Source: Firmicutes bacterium UBA2598
GTDB lineage: Bacteria > Bacillota > PH28-bin88
Assembly: GCA_002339345.1 (NCBI GenBank)
Contig: DDKM01000032.1
Location: forward strand, 78,559 to 142,558
Reading direction: 5' to 3'
Length of the DNA stretch: 64,000 nucleotides
Part shown: piece after piece, positions 59,402-64,000 of the stretch
Numbering within the stretch: position 1 is the stretch's first letter
How the letters are laid out: every line of letters begins with the position of its first letter
Position numbers and translations under genes: made by a program
The notes under the pieces: generated by a model
Seen by the model: the letters and a program-made list of their open reading frames with translations, nothing else
The model's database searches: none
Told to the model about the DNA's origin: nothing

Positions 59402-60496
59402 GTGAATGGGGAGGTGAAAAAGACCCCGCTTTATGCCTTACACCTTGCTGCAGGCGCCAAAATGGTTGATTTTGCCGGCTGGATGATGCCTATCCAGTAC
59501 AGGGGCATCCTAGAGGAACACCGGGCAGTGAGGGAACAAGCCGGACTGTTTGATGTTTCCCATATGGGGGAAATCCGCATCAGCGGCCCGGGCAGCATGG
59601 AACTTGTCCAGCGTTTGATCACCAATGACGCCTGTTCCCTTCCCCATGGCAGGGTATTGTACTCCCCCATGTGCCAGCCGGATGGCGGGCTGGTGGATGA
59701 CCTCTTGGTGTACCGGATGGGTGAACTGGACTTCCTGCTGGTGGTCAATGCCGCCAACAAGGACAAGGACCTGGCATGGATCAGAAGCCATGGAGGCGCC
59801 GTCTTAATCGAAGACCAGTCCGACACCACTGCCCAGCTTGCCATCCAGGGACCACTGGCGGCAACCATCTTGCAGCGGCTTACCCCGGTGGACCTGACCC
59901 CCATCAGGTATTACAGCTATGTTCATGGCCGGGTGTCCGGTGAGGATTGCCTGATTTCCCGCACCGGGTATACCGGGGAGGACGGGTTCGAAATATATTT
60001 GTCACCGGAGGCGGCTCCCCGTCTGTGGGAACGGCTGCTGACTGCCGGCACAGCGGAAGGTCTACAACCCGTGGGCCTTGGGGCAAGGGATACCCTGCGT
60101 TTTGAGGCAGCACTCCCCCTGTACGGTCAGGAACTGTCCGAAGGAACAACACCCCTGGAAGCGGGTCTGGACAAGTTTATTGCCTGGCACAAGGAAGATT
60201 TTATCGGGCGGGCCGCCCTGCTGGCCCAGCGGGAGGCCGGCCTGACCAGAAAACTGGTGGGATTGGCCATGGTGGACCGGGGCATACCCCGGCCGGGCTA
60301 TCCTGTCAGGTGTGAGAACAGGGAAATTGGTTTCATTACCTCCGGTACCTTTGCTCCCACCCTGGGCCAGAACCTGGCCATGGCATATGTGGAAAAGGCC
60401 TATGCCGGTGTAGATCAAGGGGTGGAAGTGGTGATCCGGGATAAGGGACACAAGGCCAGGGTAGTACCGCGGCCATTTTATAAAAGGGGGCAGTAA
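59402..60496 (+). CDS. gcvT: Aminomethyltransferase, glycine cleavage T protein
   Basis: 364 residues. T protein releases ammonia from aminomethyl-GcvH and passes the methylene to tetrahydrofolate. The folate/aminomethyl core (MVDFAGWMMPIQYRGILEEH at about 21-40; SRTGYTGEDGFEIYL at about 193) and the C-terminal GYVEKA-like strand are intact. The GTG at 59402 follows GGAGGTGATG. It is the first gene after the glycine riboswitch, and gcvH begins 2 bases later. Confidence 0.96.
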   Translation: MNGEVKKTPLYALHLAAGAKMVDFAGWMMPIQYRGILEEHRAVREQAGLFDVSHMGEIRISGPGSMELVQRLITNDACSLPHGRVLYSPMCQPDGGLVDDLLVYRMGELDFLLVVNAANKDKDLAWIRSHGGAVLIEDQSDTTAQLAIQGPLAATILQRLTPVDLTPIRYYSYVHGRVSGEDCLISRTGYTGEDGFEIYLSPEAAPRLWERLLTAGTAEGLQPVGLGARDTLRFEAALPLYGQELSEGTTPLEAGLDKFIAWHKEDFIGRAALLAQREAGLTRKLVGLAMVDRGIPRPGYPVRCENREIGFITSGTFAPTLGQNLAMAYVEKAYAGVDQGVEVVIRDKGHKARVVPRPFYKRGQ

Positions 60497-60498
60497 GG

Positions 60499-60888
60499 AT
60501 GCACATACCGCAGGAATTGAAGTACAGCCGGGAACACGAATGGGTGCAGGTTAATGGGAACACTTGCCGGGTGGGAATCACCGACTATGCCCAGCAGTCC
60601 CTGGGGGATGTGGTGTTTGTGGAACTGCCGGAGATCGGCAGGGTACTGGAACGGGGGGAAGCCTTCGGGGTGGTGGAATCCGTCAAAGCCGCCTCAGACT
60701 GCTACTCACCGTTAGCCGGGACGGTCACCGCAGTGAACCAGGAACTGCTGGATACGCCCCAGTTGATCAACGAAGATCCCTACGGCCGGGGCTGGATCAT
60801 GGAGGTTGAAATCGCTAATCCCGACCAACTGGAAGGGCTGCTGACCGCCGTCCAATATGAGGAGCTGGTCCGAGAGGGAGGTGCATAG
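60499..60888 (+). CDS. gcvH: Glycine cleavage H protein
   Basis: 129 residues, the lipoyl carrier of the complex. The lipoylated lysine is K63 in FGVVESVKAASD. The N-terminal KYSREHEWVQ and C-terminal loop PLVA-type segments are standard. It follows gcvT by 2 bases and precedes gcvPA by 2 bases, so the four genes are tightly coupled. Confidence 0.97.
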   Translation: MHIPQELKYSREHEWVQVNGNTCRVGITDYAQQSLGDVVFVELPEIGRVLERGEAFGVVESVKAASDCYSPLAGTVTAVNQELLDTPQLINEDPYGRGWIMEVEIANPDQLEGLLTAVQYEELVREGGA

Positions 60889-60890
60889 GG

Positions 60891-62234
60891 GTGTCCTATT
60901 TGCCTCATACCACCGCCGACCGGGAAACCATGTTGAAAAACATCGGCATCACCGACCCGGCTGAACTCTTTGCCGATGTACCAAACTCCGTCAGGTTGGA
61001 CCGGCCCTTAAATATCCCCGGCCCCTTCAGTGAGATGGAACTAATGCAGCACATGCAGACCCTGGCTGCCCTAAACGCTCACACCGGCGAGTACGTGAGC
61101 TTCCTCGGGGGCGGCGTGTACGACCACTATATCCCAGAAGTGGTAAATCACCTGGTGTCCAGATCGGAGTTCTATACCGCCTACACCCCTTACCAGGCGG
61201 AAATCAGCCAGGGCACCCTGCAGGCCATTTTCGAATACCAGACCATGATCTGCCAGTTGACCGGCATGGAGGTTTCCAATGCTTCCATGTACGATGGGGC
61301 CAGTGCCGCCGCCGAGGGTGTGTTGATGGCCTGTGACCTGACCAGGCGCAACCGGGTACTGGTGGCCCGCAGTGTCCACCCGGAATACCGGGAAACCCTG
61401 GCCACCTACCTCAATCCCCGGGGCATCGAAATAGACGAAATTCCTCTGGCAGATGGCTGTTGTTCCATGGCTGGCCTGGCCACCATGCTTGATCAAACGG
61501 TGGTGGCGGCGGTGCTGGTGCAGCATCCCAACTTCTTCGGTCATCTGGAGCCGGTCGCCCGGATTGGTGAACTGGTGCAAGGTGCCGGAGCCATGTATAT
61601 CACAGTGGTGGACCCCCTATCCCTGGGCCTGCTGCAACCGCCGGCGGAATACGGGGCGGACATTGTGGTGGGTGACGGGCAGCCCCTGGGCAACCCCATG
61701 AGTTTCGGCGGGCCGCACCTGGGGTTCCTGGCATGTACCGAGCGATCCATGCGGCGGCTGCCTGGCCGGCTGGTGGGGATGACCAGGGATACCCAAAACC
61801 GGCGGGGTTTCGTGCTCACTTTGCAAGCCAGGGAACAGCATATCCGCCGGGACAGGGCCACTTCCAACATCTGCTCCAACCAGGCCCTGTGTGCCCTGGC
61901 CGCCACCATCTACCTGACCGCCCTGGGTCCCGGGGGCTTGCGCCAGGTGGCGGAAATGTGCCTGCAAAAGGCCAGTTACGCCCACCAACTGCTATCCGGC
62001 ATCCACGGGGTCAAACCCGCCTTTGGACAGCCCTTCTTTAAGGAATTCGTCCTGCAGCTGGACCATCCGCCCGAAGAGGTAATCACCAGGCTGGCCCAAA
62101 AAGGTATCCTGGCCGGGGTGCCCATTGGCCGCTGGTATCCCGAATATACGGATCATATGCTGGTTGCCTTTACTGAAAAACGCACCAAATCGGACATTCA
62201 GCGCCTGGTGACAGAACTGGGGGGATTGGCATGA
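60891..62234 (+). CDS. gcvPA: Glycine decarboxylase P protein, subunit 1
   Basis: 447 residues, the N-terminal half of P protein as encoded separately in Firmicutes. It starts YLPHTTADRETMLKNIGI and has FLGGGVYDHYIPEVV (about 65-79) and SFGGPHLGFLACTERSMRRLPGR near 280. A GTG start at 60891 is 2 bases after gcvH. Its last bases overlap gcvPB by 4 (ATGA). It pairs with subunit 2, which carries the PLP lysine. Confidence 0.95.
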   Translation: MSYLPHTTADRETMLKNIGITDPAELFADVPNSVRLDRPLNIPGPFSEMELMQHMQTLAALNAHTGEYVSFLGGGVYDHYIPEVVNHLVSRSEFYTAYTPYQAEISQGTLQAIFEYQTMICQLTGMEVSNASMYDGASAAAEGVLMACDLTRRNRVLVARSVHPEYRETLATYLNPRGIEIDEIPLADGCCSMAGLATMLDQTVVAAVLVQHPNFFGHLEPVARIGELVQGAGAMYITVVDPLSLGLLQPPAEYGADIVVGDGQPLGNPMSFGGPHLGFLACTERSMRRLPGRLVGMTRDTQNRRGFVLTLQAREQHIRRDRATSNICSNQALCALAATIYLTALGPGGLRQVAEMCLQKASYAHQLLSGIHGVKPAFGQPFFKEFVLQLDHPPEEVITRLAQKGILAGVPIGRWYPEYTDHMLVAFTEKRTKSDIQRLVTELGGLA

Positions 62235-63682
62235 CGGAACCTTTGATCTTTGAAATGAGCGTACCAGGCCGGCGGGCATGCCGGTACCCCGCCGACGATA
62301 CCGGCATGCCGCTGGCTGAGAGTCTTCTTCCCCAGGAGTACCTGCGCCGGCAGGCCCCGGACCTGCCGGAAGTCTCCGAGCTGGATCTGGTCCGGCATTT
62401 TACCCACCTTTCCAGTATGAACTTCGGGGTGGACACCGGCTTTTATCCCCTGGGTTCGTGTACCATGAAATACAACCCCAAGGTGAATGAAAGGGTGGCC
62501 CGCCTGCCAGGGTTTGCCCAGTTGCACCCCTACCAGCCGGTAGAACTGTGCCAGGGGGCATTGCGGCTGATGGCGGAAATGGAAGCCTTTCTGGCGGAAA
62601 TCACCGGTATGGACCGGTTTTCCCTCCAGCCTGCCGCCGGCGCCCACGGGGAACTGGCAGGACTGTTCATCATCCGGGCCTATCACCGGTACAGGGGAGA
62701 TATGGGCCGGAACAAGGTGATTGTACCAGATTCCGCCCACGGCACCAACCCCGCCACCGCAGCCCTCTGCGGCATGCAGGTGGTAGAAGTGAAATCCGAT
62801 GCCCGCGGGGGAGTGGACCTGGCAGCCCTGCGCGGGGCGCTGGGACCGGATGTGGCCGCCCTGATGCTTACCAACCCCAACACCCTGGGGCTGTTCGATG
62901 AAAATATCGTGGAAATTGCCCGGCTGGTGCATGAAGCCGGCGGTTTGTTGTATTATGACGGGGCCAACATGAATGCCATTATGGGTTACAGCCGCCCGGG
63001 TGACATGGGCTTTGACGTGATCCACGTCAACCTGCACAAAACCTTTGCCACCCCCCACGGTGGTGGCGGTCCCGGCGCCGGACCGGTAGGAGTCAAGGCA
63101 AACCTGGCCCCATTTTTGCCCCGTCCGACGGTGGAGCGGGGTGAACAGGGCTATTACCTGGACCATGACCGCCCCCTGTCCATCGGGCGGGTGAGGTCCT
63201 TTTACGGTAACTTTGCAGTGGTGGTCAAGGCCTATGCTTATATCCTGAGCCAGGGGGGACAAGGGTTAAAGGATGTCAGTACATACGCAGTACTTAATGC
63301 CAACTACCTCCTTAGCCTGTTACGGGACCACTTCCACCTCCCCTATGACAGGCACTGCAAACACGAGTTTGTCATTACACCCGGAAAGCTGAAGGATCTG
63401 GATATCCGGACCATTCACATCGCCAAACGCCTATTGGACTACGGTTTCCATCCCCCCACCACCTACTTCCCCCTCATCGTGGAGGAGGCCATGATGGTGG
63501 AACCGACGGAAACGGAGAGCAGGGAAACCCTGGAGAGCTTTGCGAAGGCCATGATCGCCATCGCCCGGGAAGCCGTGGAAAACCCGGAACTGGTTAAATC
63601 CGCCCCCCACCACACTCCCGTTACCCGCCTGGATGAGGCCACCGCCGCCCGCAAACCGGTTGTGCGGTGGAAACGGGAGTAG
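62231..63682 (+). CDS. gcvPB: Glycine decarboxylase P protein, subunit 2
   Basis: 483 residues, the PLP-bearing half. The PLP lysine K270 lies in NLHKTFATPHGGGGPGAGP, and the early SMNFGVDTGFYPLGSCTMKYNP motif is intact. Together with GcvPA it decarboxylates glycine and loads the aminomethyl group on GcvH. The ATG overlaps the gcvPA stop. The ligase-family gene starts 4 bases after its stop. Confidence 0.96.
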   Translation: MTEPLIFEMSVPGRRACRYPADDTGMPLAESLLPQEYLRRQAPDLPEVSELDLVRHFTHLSSMNFGVDTGFYPLGSCTMKYNPKVNERVARLPGFAQLHPYQPVELCQGALRLMAEMEAFLAEITGMDRFSLQPAAGAHGELAGLFIIRAYHRYRGDMGRNKVIVPDSAHGTNPATAALCGMQVVEVKSDARGGVDLAALRGALGPDVAALMLTNPNTLGLFDENIVEIARLVHEAGGLLYYDGANMNAIMGYSRPGDMGFDVIHVNLHKTFATPHGGGGPGAGPVGVKANLAPFLPRPTVERGEQGYYLDHDRPLSIGRVRSFYGNFAVVVKAYAYILSQGGQGLKDVSTYAVLNANYLLSLLRDHFHLPYDRHCKHEFVITPGKLKDLDIRTIHIAKRLLDYGFHPPTTYFPLIVEEAMMVEPTETESRETLESFAKAMIAIAREAVENPELVKSAPHHTPVTRLDEATAARKPVVRWKRE

Positions 63683-63686
63683 TCCA

Positions 63687-64000
63687 ATGGGTAACCAGTG
63701 GCGTTTACTGGATACCGGCTGCCGGGACGGGTTTACCAACATGGCGCTGGACGAGGCAATCCTCACTGCCGTCAGCAACGGACTAGCCCCGCCAACCCTT
63801 CGTTTTTACGGCTGGTCCTCCCCTACCCTCACCCTGGGTTATTTCCAGGAAACCAGGAAGGAAATTGACCTGACGGCGTGCCAGCGTTTAGGGGTACAGG
63901 TGGTGCGCCGCCTGACCGGCGGCAGGGCGGTGTTGCACCACCGGGAAGTGACCTACAGTATTATCGCCCCCATGGCACACCCGGACATGCGCGGCAGTGT
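63687..64000 (+). CDS. Lipoate-protein ligase / octanoyltransferase family (5' part)
   Basis: Only the first 104 codons lie in the window. They hold a biotin/lipoate A/B ligase domain: NMALDEAIL (about 19-27), YGWSSPTLTLGYFQ and the key RRLTGGRAVLHHREVTYS (about 73-90). In Firmicutes such proteins attach octanoate or lipoate to GcvH (LipM or LplA types). The C-terminal half is needed to tell ligase from transferase. It is the fifth gene of the gcv operon, 4 bases after gcvPB. Confidence 0.88.
   Translation, partial: MGNQWRLLDTGCRDGFTNMALDEAILTAVSNGLAPPTLRFYGWSSPTLTLGYFQETRKEIDLTACQRLGVQVVRRLTGGRAVLHHREVTYSIIAPMAHPDMRGS

Noticed and set aside
62198..63262. 354-codon minus-strand frame opposite gcvPB
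   Set aside because: The real gene carries the PLP motif and operon overlaps; the opposite frame has no family features.
1..64000. CRISPR arrays, rRNA genes or prophage
   Set aside because: No regularly spaced repeats, rRNA segments or phage structural genes were seen.

Overview
The window reads as chromosome of a moderately GC-rich, anaerobic, spore-forming Firmicute, most like the Desulfotomaculum/Pelotomaculum group of Clostridia. This is an inference from gene content: a prkA-yhbH-spoVR sporulation operon, a GerMN lipoprotein, a CIRCE-controlled groESL, a Gram-positive LexA box, an archaeal-type FMN glutamate synthase, a 2-hydroxyacyl-CoA dehydratase-type pair, a small sulfite-reductase-like protein and glutamate mutase. 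No rRNA or other taxonomic marker lies in the window.

Layout. 1-2241: groES-groEL with promoter, CIRCE and terminator. 2454-3441: decayed insertion-sequence transposase. 3519-4218: four minus-strand tRNA genes (Gly, Arg, His, Gln) in two transcription units, each with a promoter and a terminator. 4215-12615: a long minus-strand run from a DUF2179 membrane protein and glutamate racemase through glutamate mutase E, a dehydratase/activator pair, an MBL hydrolase and a P-loop protein to rph, rdgB and yfcE. 12754-16396: cell-wall amidase, GerMN lipoprotein and a divergent LytTR regulator. 16512-23612: hisC, a double-ACT protein, phenylacetate-CoA ligase, then nitrogen assimilation (FMN glutamate synthase, glutamine synthetase, ANTAR regulator). 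The glutamine synthetase leader carries a promoter, two stem-hexaloops and an overlapping terminator, as expected for ANTAR antitermination. 23716-28287: sporulation operon. 28395-37134: mixed accessory genes: several tiny zinc-ribbon proteins, a cupin phosphoglucose isomerase, an orphan sugar-binding-type lipoprotein, queG, and a DctP receptor next to a CitA/CitB-type two-component system. 37231-39832: acuB-acuC-acuA. 40077-41251: small sirohaem-type protein plus Cys-rich partner. 41482-46060: LexA-controlled ImuB-like / DUF6504 / DnaE2-type mutagenesis cassette. 46086-50079: glycolate or lactate oxidase (glcD, glcF) with a permease. 50264-51665: chromosomal ParM-like actin and small partner. 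51698-53512: acyl-CoA dehydrogenase with its MerR regulator and operator. 53678-56391: cobalt/nickel ECF transporter with a structured leader. 56539-64000: lipA and lpdA facing a tandem glycine riboswitch, gcvT-gcvH-gcvPA-gcvPB and a lipoate ligase-family gene cut by the window end.

How it fits together. The last region is a near-complete glycine cleavage locus: all four system proteins, the lipoylation enzymes, and control by glycine. The nitrogen block couples glutamine synthetase to glutamate synthase under RNA-level control by the neighbouring ANTAR regulator. The SOS cassette is a likely inducible mutagenesis system that lacks an adjacent ImuA. Several small Cys-rich genes too short for routine gene calling (28862-29020, 36224-36388, 36686-36835, 36988-37134) were found by reading the sequence.
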